NCBI GenBank assembly: GCA_946566685.1
Contig: CAMNXA010000023.1
Location: 1-47,796, forward strand
Direction of reading: 5' to 3'
DNA length: 47,796 nt
Source of the DNA: an uncultured Lachnospiraceae bacterium
Lineage (GTDB): Bacteria > Bacillota > Clostridia > Lachnospirales > Lachnospiraceae
Position numbers and translations under genes: made by a program. Shown here piece after piece: positions 18,004 through 26,059 of the stretch. Each line of letters opens with the position of its first letter. Positions within the stretch are counted from its first letter, which is position 1. Under the pieces are notes generated by a model. The model saw only the letters and a program-made list of their open reading frames with translations, did no database searches and was not told the DNA's origin.

Positions 18004-18417
18004 ATGATAGATGACTGGATTCGGTTATTCAATGCGACCAGCCAGGAAGAGGTAGACCGGATCGCAGAGCAGAATGGGAGGATGGGATACGTGGCAGAGG
18101 TGGTAAGACAGATGGGACTGATAAGGACATTACGCTGGATATATGACGATTACTGGAAGGCAAAGAGAGACCGTTGGGCGGAAGACGACTATGTGCGGGA
18201 TGAAGGCATTGCCATCGGTGAGGCGAGAGGACGAGCAGAAGGAAAAGCAGAAGACATTATACAACTGCTGCAAAATAGTAACACAGGTGCAAGGCTTTCA
18301 CAGGAACTTGTGCAGAAGATTAAATCTGAAAAGAATGAGGAAACTTTGAAACGCTGGCTTTTATCTGCCGCAAAAGCGGAGTCTGTAGAGCAGTTTAAGA
18401 CCTGGGAGGGTTTGTAA
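18004..18417 (+). CDS. Rpn/PD-(D/E)XK transposase C-terminal-like protein, probably truncated
   Basis: These 137 residues resemble the C-terminal half of Rpn-type recombination-promoting nucleases. They have a WIRLFNATSQEEVDRIA segment, a helical middle and the typical GEARGRAEGKAEDI repeat leading into a small helical tail. The N-terminal nuclease domain with the catalytic D-ExK residues is absent. The start codon follows the kinase stop by one base and its ribosome site is poor. It may be the relic of a longer Rpn gene or a small protein translated by coupling. No nuclease activity is expected from this piece alone. Confidence 0.55.
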   Translation: MIDDWIRLFNATSQEEVDRIAEQNGRMGYVAEVVRQMGLIRTLRWIYDDYWKAKRDRWAEDDYVRDEGIAIGEARGRAEGKAEDIIQLLQNSNTGARLSQELVQKIKSEKNEETLKRWLLSAAKAESVEQFKTWEGL

Positions 18418-18556
18418 ATATTTTTGCCCTGCGCGTTTACAACATAAAATATCCGCCTCACAGCAATAAGGTTGTCTTAAACGGATAGATTTACGATATA
18501 GCATATGACAAGAGATATATCTGTTTGGCAGATTGCGTAACAAGGAGGATACGGAT

Positions 18557-19321
18557 ATGAAAGTAGGAGCAGTAGGAAGCAGCCAGGGGATACAACAGCC
18601 GGAAATGGCAGGCGGCAGGCAGAACGATCCGGTAGCAAAGGGAATTCAGGACAAGATCAATCAGGCTCAAAAGGAACTACAGGAATTGAGCGGCAGGCAG
18701 GATATGCCGCCGAAGGCGAAACAGGAGAAGCGCCAGGAACTCCAGCAGGAGATTAATGAACTGACAATGCAGCTTCGCCAGCATGAGATGCAGGAGAAGG
18801 TAAAGGAACGAGAAGAGAAAAGGCAGGGGAAAGACAATCCCTTGGGTCTTCCCGAATATCAGGATAATGTCCGTAAGGATTCCAGACCAGGCGTGGAGAT
18901 GGGAATTTCAGCGGCTGGTATGGAGGCACTCATCTCGGCGGACGGCGCCCAGAAGATGGCGGATGCCCATGGAAGTGTAGCGCAGCGTATGGAGGGCAGG
19001 GCCGGTGTACTGGAAGCGGAGATCAAGATGGATGCTGGACGCAATATGGATACCGGCAGTAAGCAGGAACAGCTTGCCGATGTCAACAGCAAAGCCCAGG
19101 CGGCCCAGACAGCTCAGATGAGCAAATTGCAGGACGCAGGGGAAAAACTGGCTCATGCGGCAGAAGACGGAACCATCCAGGAAGACACGCAGAAACAGGA
19201 CGAGAAAAGGGCTGGTTCCAAGGAGGATGCCGACAACGAAGCCAGGGACGGAAGGCAGCAGGGAAATGAAAACGGCGGGGAACAGACAGACGGATATGTG
19301 CCGGTAGATGTAAGGATATAA
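18557..19321 (+). CDS. FlxA-like coiled-coil protein
   Basis: A 254-residue, strongly hydrophilic protein without signal peptide or membrane helix. Residues about 25-85 form a Gln/Lys/Glu-rich coiled coil (QKELQEL, KQEKRQELQQEINEL) like the FlxA-like family. The middle is Ala/Met-rich, and the tail is acidic and probably disordered. Its function is unknown. The ATG at 18557 is chosen for the AAGGAGG site 8-9 bases upstream; an ATG-like start at 18533 lacks one. The 139 bases before it hold a TATCCG/CGGATA inverted repeat and only a weak promoter-like pair. A terminator follows the gene. Confidence 0.65.
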   Translation: MKVGAVGSSQGIQQPEMAGGRQNDPVAKGIQDKINQAQKELQELSGRQDMPPKAKQEKRQELQQEINELTMQLRQHEMQEKVKEREEKRQGKDNPLGLPEYQDNVRKDSRPGVEMGISAAGMEALISADGAQKMADAHGSVAQRMEGRAGVLEAEIKMDAGRNMDTGSKQEQLADVNSKAQAAQTAQMSKLQDAGEKLAHAAEDGTIQEDTQKQDEKRAGSKEDADNEARDGRQQGNENGGEQTDGYVPVDVRI

Positions 19322-19376
19322 AGTCGGGCACTGCGTGTTTGCAGGATAAGCCTTGCGGATTCGAATAATAATTGGT

Positions 19377-19421
19377 AAAAAGACTGTTTGCGATTGAAGT
19401 GATGGCAGACAGTCTTTTTTT
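19377..19421 (+). terminator. Rho-independent terminator after the FlxA-like gene
   Basis: AAAAAGACTGTTTGC (19377-19391) pairs with GCAGACAGTCTTTTTTT (19405-19421), with one bulge or mismatch and a long T-run. The palindromic element begins immediately after it. Confidence 0.85.
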
Positions 19422-19743
19422 GTATAGGAATTCGGGTGTCAAAAGGTGCAAATGATAAATCGGGATGGCAGATTGCACAAAATGTTCCCTTGCATCTGGC
19501 TTCGTCATATGGATTTTCTAAAATATTCCGGCAAAGCTGTGTCAGCGGACGAAACCGCCCTCTATTCGCCATCTGGGCTCATAACGGGCTTTTCGGGACA
19601 TCCGTGTCCCGAAATTTCTGGCGATTGCACGGAATATTTAGAAAATCACATATTCCTGCGCAGGATAACTTCGTGAACATTTTGTGCAATCTGCCAATAG
19701 AATTTTATAGAGGCACCTTTTGACACCCGAATCGGTATAGGAA
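19422..19743. mobile_element. MITE-like 300-base long palindrome with flanking 9-bp direct repeat
   Basis: The element can fold end to end. ATTCGGGTGTCAAAAGGTGC (19430-19449) pairs perfectly with 19713-19732, GGCAGATTGCACAAAATG plus TTC (19467-19487) pairs perfectly with 19675-19695, and GATTTTCTA/AATATTCCG (19512-19530) pairs with 19630-19647 with one bulge. A central hairpin TTTCGGGACA/TGTCCCGAAA lies at 19591-19614. The 9-mer GTATAGGAA stands directly on both sides (19422-19430, 19735-19743), as a target-site duplication would. No transposase is encoded. It fills most of the gap between 19322 and 19960. Confidence 0.7.
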
Positions 19744-19748
19744 AGTTC

Positions 19749-19783
19749 TCCGCTTATCCGAGTCCGCGAAGCGGATCTTACAA
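19749..19783 (-). repeat. Dispersed palindromic repeat, copy 3
   Basis: The hairpin TCCGC-GAA-GCGGA (19763-19775) sits in TCCGAGTCCGCGAAGCGGAT, identical to the block at 23103. The outer part, TCCGCTTATCC, matches the copy near 41234 in reverse complement. Confidence 0.7.
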
Positions 19784-19805
19784 CCGAGTTTTGTTTGCTC
19801 TTTTA

Positions 19806-19834
19806 TTGTATGAGAGACTGTCACGTGGTACAAT
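19806..19834 (+). promoter_or_regulatory. Candidate promoter of the metallo-beta-lactamase-like gene
   Basis: TTGTAT (19806-19811), a 17-base spacer and TACAAT (19829-19834). A leader of about 120 bases would precede the start codon. Nothing coding is convincing in this leader. Confidence 0.5.
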
Positions 19835-19960
19835 GGACGCAGGTGCTGGCATTGCAAAGGATTACAGCATCTGAGGATATGATATCATGGACGCAGGTTC
19901 AGATCAGGCTCAGGTTAAGAACATTTAGGAAGTTCAGAAAAACGATGATTGAGGATTATT

Positions 19961-21121
19961 ATGAGGATGAGAACAGATTGTAACTTCAGAAAGAGGTTGA
20001 GGTTTGGGAAATTTATCATAGCATTGATATTCTTGATGGCCCTGACTGCGTGCGGCAATATGTCTGTCATGGGAACAGGTAAGCTGGGCGGTAAAGCCGG
20101 CAGGACGGAGCGTTTATCTGAATTGACGGTACATTTCATGGATGTGGGACAGGGAGATGCGATTTTGATCGCCTGCGGCGGGGAATATATGCTGATAGAT
20201 GCGGGGGACAACAGCCAGGGTACTGCCGTACAGAATTATCTGACCAAGCAGGGGGTAAAAACTTTAAAGTATGTGGTTGGAACTCATCCGGATGCAGATC
20301 ATATTGGCGGAATGGATGTTGTATTATATAAATTTAATTGTGAAACCGTCATGATGCCGGACGTGGCAAGTGATACGGCGTCATACAGGGATGTATTGGA
20401 TACGATGAGGGAGAAAGGGTATCGCAATACGCTGCCGCAGGCGGGGAATACTTATACTCTGGGAGATGCCAGATTTGTGATCGCGGGGCCTGCGAAAGCT
20501 TATGAGGATACTAACAATAATTCTATTGTGATCCGGATGACACACGGGGATAACAGTTTCCTGCTGACGGGAGATATGGAGGAGGATGGAGAGGCCGATA
20601 TTCTGCAAGGCAGGGTATCATTGCAGGCGGATGTGCTTAAGGTGGGACATCATGGAAGCCGTAGTTCTTCTTCCGAAGCGTTTTTGGAGGCTGTCTCGCC
20701 CAGTTATGCGGTGATCAGCTGCGGGGAAGACAACAGTTATGGGCATCCACATGCGCAGACATTGAATGCACTGCGCAAGATGGGAGTGCAGGTATTCCGA
20801 ACGGATGAGCAGGGAACTGTCACAGCTTCCTCTGACGGCAGTAAGATTACATGGAACTGTGCACCTTCCGATACCTGGAAGGCCGGAGAGGGTACCCAGA
20901 ATCAGAGCACTCAGAGAATAGACGATCCTGCACCAGCCCAAACGCCGCCGGTGTCGGATGTGCCTTCCACTGCCAATTATATTGGCAATAGGAGAAATCA
21001 TAAACTGCATCGTTCCACCTGTCATTCTCTGCCGGCCGAGAAGAACCAGGTGCCTTTTTGGACGAAGGAAGAAGCGGCAGCGGCAGGATACGATGATCCC
21101 TGCGGCAACTGTAAGCCCTAG
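19961..21121 (+). CDS. Secreted ComEC/Rec2-like metallo-beta-lactamase-fold lipoprotein with Ada-like zinc tail
   Basis: A 386-residue exported hydrolase. The lipobox LTAC places lipidated C31 after a hydrophobic core. The MBL domain has DVGQGDAILI, the metal motif THPDADH (H109, D111, D113, H114), a later LTGDMEED and VGHHGSRSSSS, all typical of the ComEC C-terminal domain and its stand-alone relatives. The last 45 residues, NYIGNRRNHKLHRSTCHSLP and PCGNCKP, form a small cysteine/histidine zinc module like the Ada metal-binding domain. Family members are suspected of nuclease or phosphodiesterase action outside the cell. The ATG at 19961 is chosen for GAGG six bases upstream; a TTG at 19949 is possible. 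Confidence 0.85.
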   Translation: MRMRTDCNFRKRLRFGKFIIALIFLMALTACGNMSVMGTGKLGGKAGRTERLSELTVHFMDVGQGDAILIACGGEYMLIDAGDNSQGTAVQNYLTKQGVKTLKYVVGTHPDADHIGGMDVVLYKFNCETVMMPDVASDTASYRDVLDTMREKGYRNTLPQAGNTYTLGDARFVIAGPAKAYEDTNNNSIVIRMTHGDNSFLLTGDMEEDGEADILQGRVSLQADVLKVGHHGSRSSSSEAFLEAVSPSYAVISCGEDNSYGHPHAQTLNALRKMGVQVFRTDEQGTVTASSDGSKITWNCAPSDTWKAGEGTQNQSTQRIDDPAPAQTPPVSDVPSTANYIGNRRNHKLHRSTCHSLPAEKNQVPFWTKEEAAAAGYDDPCGNCKP

Positions 21122-21150
21122 CAAAAAATTTTCGGCAGGGGGAAAACATA

Positions 21151-21179
21151 TTGACAATTCCGGCATACTATGCTATAAA
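21151..21179 (+). promoter_or_regulatory. Sigma-A promoter of the T-box/trpB transcript
   Basis: Consensus TTGACA (21151-21156), a 17-base spacer and TATAAA (21174-21179). Transcription should start near 21186, just before T-box stem I. Confidence 0.85.
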
Positions 21180-21185
21180 GGAAAA

Positions 21186-21457
21186 CAGAAACCGTTGAAG
21201 AAGAGTAAGTACTCCAGGTGATTCGTAAGAATCCGTTCATCACAGAGAGCCGCTGCAGGTGGAAAGCGGTATGGACAGCTTGAAGGAATGGGCTTCGGAG
21301 GGCGAGTCGAAGACAGTAGACGAGACGGAGAGGAGACTTCGTTACCAAATCGGGCATATGATAGTATGCATTGAGCGGATACGTAAAGTATCAAGCCGGG
21401 TGGCACCGCAGGAGAATGACTCCTGTCCCAGCATTTTGGATTGGGACAGGTTTTTTT
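21186..21457 (+). ncRNA. T-box riboswitch, tryptophan specifier, with terminator
   Basis: The leader has the T-box landmarks in order: stem I with AGAGAGCCGC (from 21244), a specifier loop GGAATGGGC with codon TGG (Trp) at 21289-21291, and the T-box sequence GGGTGGCACCGC at 21398-21409. The intrinsic terminator is CCTGTCCCA/TGGGACAGG with seven T (21422-21457). Uncharged tRNA-Trp should pair with TGG and with the T-box bulge, favour the antiterminator and let transcription reach the tryptophan synthase gene. The specifier call and the enzyme downstream agree with each other. About 110 bases of untranslated sequence without further features separate it from the start codon. Confidence 0.92.
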
Positions 21458-21571
21458 ATGCCATTATTTACGAATGCATATTCCAATCCGGACTGTGATA
21501 ACATAGCAACAGCACAACCCACGCGCCGCAACAGCGTGGAGAGCGCCAAGGGCGCAGAAATGGAGGCCATT

Positions 21572-22960
21572 ATGAGCGAAACAACCAAAATCCCCTACAA
21601 GATTTATCTGGAAGAAAATGAAATGCCCACAAGTTGGTATAATGTAAGGGCGGATATGAAAAATAAGCCGGCTCCCCTGTTAAATCCAGGAACGTTACAG
21701 CCGATCACTTTTGATGAATTAAAGGGAATCTTCTGTGAGGAATTAAGCAGACAGGAATTAGATGAAAATACGGCTTATATCGAGATACCGGAGGAAATCA
21801 GGAATTTCTATAAAATGTACAGACCTTCGCCGTTGGTACGGGCGTATTGTCTGGAAGAGAAATTGCAGACGCCAGCGAAGATTTACTATAAATTTGAGGG
21901 CAACAACACCAGCGGCAGCCATAAGCTGAATTCTGCGATTGCGCAGGCTTATTATGCGAAAAAGCAGGGCTTAAAAGGTGTGACCACAGAGACCGGCGCG
22001 GGCCAATGGGGTACAGCGCTTTCCATGGCGTGTGCGTATCTGAATCTGGATTGTCAGGTGTATATGGTGAAATGCTCTTATGAGCAGAAGCCTTTCCGCC
22101 GGGAAGTGATGCGCACTTACGGGGCCCATGTGACACCTTCACCCTCCAATACCACAGAAGTGGGCCGTAAGATTCTGGAAGAGTTCCCGGGAACGACAGG
22201 CAGTCTTGGCTGTGCTATTTCAGAAGCGGTGGAGGCCGCAGTTTCTCAGGAAGGATACCGTTATGTACTGGGTTCCGTACTCAATCAGGTACTCTTACAC
22301 CAGTCTGTGATCGGTCTGGAAGCCAAAGCGGCTATGGATAAGTATGGCGTGAAACCCGACATCATTATTGGCTGTGCGGGCGGCGGTTCCAATCTGGGCG
22401 GTCTGATCTCACCCTTTATGGGAGAAAAGCTGCGGGGAGAGGCCGACTATCGTATCGTGGCGGTGGAACCGGCATCCTGTCCAAGTCTTACGAGAGGTAA
22501 ATTTGTATATGATTTCTGTGATACCGGTAAGGTATGTCCTCTGGCAAAAATGTATACACTGGGCAGCGGTTTTATGCCGGCGCCGAATCATGCGGGCGGC
22601 CTGCGTTACCACGGCATGAGTTCCGTACTCTCCCAGCTGTATCATGATGGGTATATGGAAGCCACCAGTGTGGAGCAGACTTCCGTATTTGCAGCAGCGG
22701 AGGAGTTCGCGAGGGTGGAGGGTATCCTGCCCGCGCCTGAGAGTTCCCATGCGATCCGCGTAGCTATGGATGAAGCCATCAAGTGCAGGGAGACAGGGGA
22801 GGAAAAGACGATTCTCTTCGGCCTCACAGGAACTGGTTATTTCGATATGGTAGCTTATGAACGTTATAATAACGGGGAAATGTCAGATTATATTCCCACA
22901 GATGAAGATCTGGCCAAGGGGCTTGCAGGTATCCCGCAGTTTCCGGGCAACGAAGTATAA
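21572..22960 (+). CDS. trpB: Tryptophan synthase beta chain, TrpB2-type
   Basis: A PLP enzyme of 462 residues making L-tryptophan from indole and serine. The PLP lysine is K118 in NNTSGSHKLNSA, and the phosphate-binding loop is GCAGGGSNLGG. The length and the N-terminal region IYLEENEMPTSWYNVRADM fit the longer TrpB2 group, not TrpB1 that pairs with TrpA. No other trp gene is in the window, which suits TrpB2 acting alone, for example salvaging indole. The frame is open further upstream, but the ATG at 21572 has GGAGG five bases before it. It is controlled by the Trp T-box directly upstream. Confidence 0.94.
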   Translation: MSETTKIPYKIYLEENEMPTSWYNVRADMKNKPAPLLNPGTLQPITFDELKGIFCEELSRQELDENTAYIEIPEEIRNFYKMYRPSPLVRAYCLEEKLQTPAKIYYKFEGNNTSGSHKLNSAIAQAYYAKKQGLKGVTTETGAGQWGTALSMACAYLNLDCQVYMVKCSYEQKPFRREVMRTYGAHVTPSPSNTTEVGRKILEEFPGTTGSLGCAISEAVEAAVSQEGYRYVLGSVLNQVLLHQSVIGLEAKAAMDKYGVKPDIIIGCAGGGSNLGGLISPFMGEKLRGEADYRIVAVEPASCPSLTRGKFVYDFCDTGKVCPLAKMYTLGSGFMPAPNHAGGLRYHGMSSVLSQLYHDGYMEATSVEQTSVFAAAEEFARVEGILPAPESSHAIRVAMDEAIKCRETGEEKTILFGLTGTGYFDMVAYERYNNGEMSDYIPTDEDLAKGLAGIPQFPGNEV

Positions 22961-23029
22961 AAACTGAGAAAGACAGCAAGAGAAATAAACGGTTTTGGCA
23001 GCACGGCGTGCAAATAAAACGACAGCTAT

Positions 23030-23073
23030 AAAGAGGCGCCCCTGAAAGGATTATGCTTTCGGGGCGCCTCTTT
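23030..23073 (+). terminator. Terminator after trpB
   Basis: AAAGAGGCGCCCC (23030-23042) pairs perfectly with GGGGCGCCTCTTT (23061-23073), and GAAAG/CTTTC extends it inward. The T residues lie in the right arm. The convergent cupin gene ends 77 bases on, so the hairpin may serve both strands. Confidence 0.75.
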
Positions 23074-23102
23074 ACCGTTAACTATTTTAATAATTTAAAA
23101 AA

Positions 23103-23155
23103 TCCGAGTCCGCGAAGCGGATCTCGCAAAGTTAATTTGCGAAGCAAATTTACTT
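23103..23155 (-). repeat. Dispersed palindromic repeat, copy 2
   Basis: Two hairpins with GAA loops lie here: TCCGC-GAA-GCGGA (23109-23121) and AATTTGC-GAA-GCAAATT (23134-23150). Read on the minus strand it gives the same order as the copy after chvE. The stop codon of the cupin gene lies inside the repeat, so the element supplies the gene's end. Confidence 0.75.
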
Positions 23156-23485
23156 TTGGTCATAAATGATCAGGGCCATGATCTGCAATTCTTCCTCATG
23201 GAGATTGGCAAGGCTGTGGCCTTTGCCGGAGGCAGTAAAAAGGTGTTCCCCTTCCTGGAGCGTCACAGTCCGTTCATGGTTGTCATCGATGGTGGCTGTT
23301 CCTTTGAGGACATAATAGTCCTCGCTATCTCCATTATGTACATGGTATCCCACAGAACATCCTTTTTGCAGGGTTATCTTGGCATAAACCCGGTTCATGC
23401 CGTGCATTTCTTCTGCCTCCAGAATGTGGTCGAAGTGGACAGTGCCTTCTCCGCCTAAGAAATTTGTCTGATCTATGCTTTTCAT
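23150..23485 (-). CDS. Small cupin-domain protein
   Basis: A 111-residue single-domain cupin. The first motif is GYHVHNGDSEDYYVLKG (two histidines and a glutamate for metal) and the second is HLFTASGKGHSLANL. The length is standard for minimal cupins of the Clostridia. Its function is unknown; such proteins bind a metal and a small ligand, and some are isomerases or sensors. AAGGAG lies nine bases before the ATG. It is monocistronic and convergent with trpB; its final codons and stop are part of a palindromic repeat copy. Confidence 0.85.
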   Translation of the reverse strand: MKSIDQTNFLGGEGTVHFDHILEAEEMHGMNRVYAKITLQKGCSVGYHVHNGDSEDYYVLKGTATIDDNHERTVTLQEGEHLFTASGKGHSLANLHEEELQIMALIIYDQK

Positions 23486-23581
23486 TGTCTGGGCTCCTTT
23501 CAGAGTTCTTGATGAATAAAAAATTCATGCATTCCTATTTTAACATAATTTCTCCAGGTTTAGAAGTACGGTATCTTATAA

Positions 23582-23610
23582 TTGTCAGGTATCAGATGCT
23601 GTGTTATACT
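23582..23610 (+). promoter_or_regulatory. Sigma-A promoter upstream of the small ORF and alpha-galactosidase
   Basis: TTGTCA (23582-23587), a 17-base spacer and TATACT (23605-23610). It is positioned to transcribe the 64-residue frame and the alpha-galactosidase gene together. Confidence 0.7.
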
Positions 23611-23639
23611 TGGAGTCTGAAAACGAATAGAAGACTCGT

Positions 23640-23834
23640 ATGGGAAAGGGGTATGACTGGCCCATGAAAATGCGTAGAAAAATACTGCTTCTGTGTTTGG
23701 GGAGCACCCTGATTGATATCTATAATGAGCGGGAGTTTATGCAGGAGTTAAAAAGCGATGAGGATATTGAGACATTTATCAGTCTCCAGAAATACTTTAT
23801 CAAGGGTATGACAGTGGGAGCGGTGAAAGGTTAG
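23640..23834 (+). CDS. Small hypothetical protein upstream of alpha-galactosidase
   Basis: An open frame of 64 residues between a good promoter and the alpha-galactosidase gene, which starts about 40 bases after its stop. The sequence (KILLLCLGSTLIDIYNERE, then an acidic helical tail) matches no family I know. No strong ribosome site precedes the ATG; an in-frame ATG at 23664 is an alternative. It may be a real small protein, a fragment of a lost gene, or leader sequence. Confidence 0.35.
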   Translation: MGKGYDWPMKMRRKILLLCLGSTLIDIYNEREFMQELKSDEDIETFISLQKYFIKGMTVGAVKG

Positions 23835-23873
23835 TTAAACGTATTTGGTTTGGAAAGGAGAATAGACGCTAAG

Positions 23874-25991
23874 ATGATAGAGATTTTGCAGAAATATATA
23901 TTGGGGGATATGGAATGTTGTTACCTGTTGGACAGCGAAACCAGGAATGTTGAACTGATGCTGATACCGGCAGGGATGGAAATACTGCCCTGGGAGCAGA
24001 AGAAGCAGGCGGTGGATTCTTTGATTCAGGTCAAAAAGACGGGGGATACCTATCCGGGTGGGTATGCGGGCGGCAATACCATGCGGCAGAGCGTGACAAC
24101 GGCGCTGCTTACATTCGATGAGCAGCACGTGGAAGAGAATGAGCAGCAGATTGCGGTACATACGTGGATGAACGACAGTGAGGGATGCAGGGTTAGACAC
24201 TGTCTGGTATGGCCTAAGGGAAGCAGGCATCTGGAATGTTATACCGAGTTTATAAATGAAGGGGCGGATGCTGTCTGTCTGGAAATGTTATCCAGTTTTT
24301 CTTTGGGTGGTATTACCCCTTTTACAGCAGGGGATGCTTACGACAGTCTGCTGGTGCATCGAATCAGGAGTGTATGGAGTATGGAGGGACGGTTGGAAAG
24401 TCGGACTATGGAGGAATTACAGCTGGAACCGTCCTGGGCGGGTCATGCGGTCCGCTCGGAACGCTTTGGGCAGGCAGGTTCCATGCCGGTTAACCATTAC
24501 TTCCCGTGGCTTGTGATAGAAGATAGCAGAAACGATGTTTTCTGGGGCGCGCAGATTATGCACAATGCGTCCTGGCAGATGGAGGTCTATCGCAAGGATG
24601 ACGGTGTGGCTGTCTCAGGCGGTCTGGCAGACAGAGAGTTCGGTCATTGGATGAAAAACATAAGCCCCAAAGAAAGCTTTACCACTCCTGTGGCCATTCT
24701 GTCTGTGGCTAAGGGAAACGGCGTGGACGGAATCGCCCAGAGGATGACGAGTGCGCTGGAGACATATGTGGACGCAGGGCCGGCATGCGAGCAGGAGCTG
24801 CCAATTGTTTTCAATGAATATTGTACCACCTGGGGATGTCCGTCCCACGAGAATATAAAAGGGATTCTTGATGTGGTGAAAAACAGGGGGTTTTCCTACT
24901 TTGTCATAGACTGTGGATGGTATAAGAAAGAGGGAATCCCCTGGGATATTATGATGGGTGATTATGATATCTCGAAGGAACTGTTCCCGGAAGGACTTGA
25001 TCAGACGGTACAGATGATCAAAGATGCCAATATGAAGGCAGGGATATGGTTTGAAATAGAGAATGTGGGGGAAGCGGCCTCGCAGTATCAAAATACGGAG
25101 CATCTTCTAAAACGGGATGGCAAAGTGCTGACAACCACTATGAGACGGTTCTTCGATATGCGCGATCCCTGGGTGGAGGAGTATCTGACGGATAAAGTAA
25201 TTGGCACATTATTAAAGTACGGTTTTGAGTACATGAAAGTGGATTATAATGATACTATCGGTATCGGATGTGACGGCGCAGAGTCTCTGGGTGAGGGACT
25301 TCGTCAGAACATGAGCGCTTCGCTTGCCTTTATAGAAAAGGTAAAACGCAGTGTTCCGGAAATCGTTTTGGAGAATTGTGCTTCCGGCGGGCATCGGCTG
25401 GAGCCGCTTATGATGAGCAGGATGAGTATGGCTTCTTTCTCGGATGCTCACGAGTGTGAGGAGATTCCTGTGATCGCGGCCAATCTTCACAGAGTGATCC
25501 TGCCCAGGCAGAGTCAGATCTGGGCGGTAATCCGCAAGGAAGATTCCCTGAAACGGGTAGCCTATTCTGTGGCAAATACATTTCTTGGGCGGATGTGCAT
25601 TTCCGGGGATGTGATGGCGCTAAACGAAGAGCAGTGGGGGATCATTGATTCGGGTATTGCCTTTTACAAAAAGATTGCCGATATTATTAAAAAGGGAACT
25701 ACTTTCTTCTATGGTACGAGACTTGGCAGTTATCGTCATCTGAAAGGCTGGCAGGGGATATTGAGGGTATCCGGGCAAAACAGGGCATATGCACTGTTTC
25801 ATATTTTCACTAAGGAAGAGGATGTGGTCAGAATACCGTTACCCAATCAGAAAAAATGGCGTATAATGGACTCTTATTCTTATGGTGCATATGAAGTCTT
25901 TATGGAGGAGAATGAGGGGGAAAGTCAGATCTGTTATCGAGTGAGGGAAGAGAAAGAGGCTGTGGCGGTCATTTTGGAACAGGTCGGATGA
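23874..25991 (+). CDS. Alpha-galactosidase, glycoside hydrolase family 36
   Basis: A cytoplasmic enzyme of 705 residues that removes alpha-linked galactose, for example from melibiose or raffinose-type sugars. The N-terminal beta-sandwich (to about 300) is followed by the TIM barrel. D457 in YMKVDYND is the expected nucleophile and D524 in SFSDAHE the acid/base. ENCASGGHR is the GH36 substrate-loop signature. There is no signal peptide. The ATG at 23874 is chosen although AAAGGAG is 13 bases away; a TTG at 23850 is the alternative. No dedicated transporter is adjacent, though the ChvE system upstream could import products. Linkage specificity is not readable from sequence. Confidence 0.88.
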   Translation: MIEILQKYILGDMECCYLLDSETRNVELMLIPAGMEILPWEQKKQAVDSLIQVKKTGDTYPGGYAGGNTMRQSVTTALLTFDEQHVEENEQQIAVHTWMNDSEGCRVRHCLVWPKGSRHLECYTEFINEGADAVCLEMLSSFSLGGITPFTAGDAYDSLLVHRIRSVWSMEGRLESRTMEELQLEPSWAGHAVRSERFGQAGSMPVNHYFPWLVIEDSRNDVFWGAQIMHNASWQMEVYRKDDGVAVSGGLADREFGHWMKNISPKESFTTPVAILSVAKGNGVDGIAQRMTSALETYVDAGPACEQELPIVFNEYCTTWGCPSHENIKGILDVVKNRGFSYFVIDCGWYKKEGIPWDIMMGDYDISKELFPEGLDQTVQMIKDANMKAGIWFEIENVGEAASQYQNTEHLLKRDGKVLTTTMRRFFDMRDPWVEEYLTDKVIGTLLKYGFEYMKVDYNDTIGIGCDGAESLGEGLRQNMSASLAFIEKVKRSVPEIVLENCASGGHRLEPLMMSRMSMASFSDAHECEEIPVIAANLHRVILPRQSQIWAVIRKEDSLKRVAYSVANTFLGRMCISGDVMALNEEQWGIIDSGIAFYKKIADIIKKGTTFFYGTRLGSYRHLKGWQGILRVSGQNRAYALFHIFTKEEDVVRIPLPNQKKWRIMDSYSYGAYEVFMEENEGESQICYRVREEKEAVAVILEQVG

Positions 25992-26059
25992 CAGGGCCTT
26001 GGGGAAAGCGCCGTCATAAAACTGCATAAGAGGAAAGTGAAAGAAAGGAACCAAAAAGC

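Noticed and set aside
18004..18417. Toxin or antitoxin gene next to the kinase
   Set aside because: The sequence matches the Rpn C-terminal tail better than any toxin-antitoxin family.
19436..19723. Open frames of up to about 95 codons inside the long palindrome
   Set aside because: They follow from the inverted-repeat sequence, lack ribosome sites and resemble no protein.
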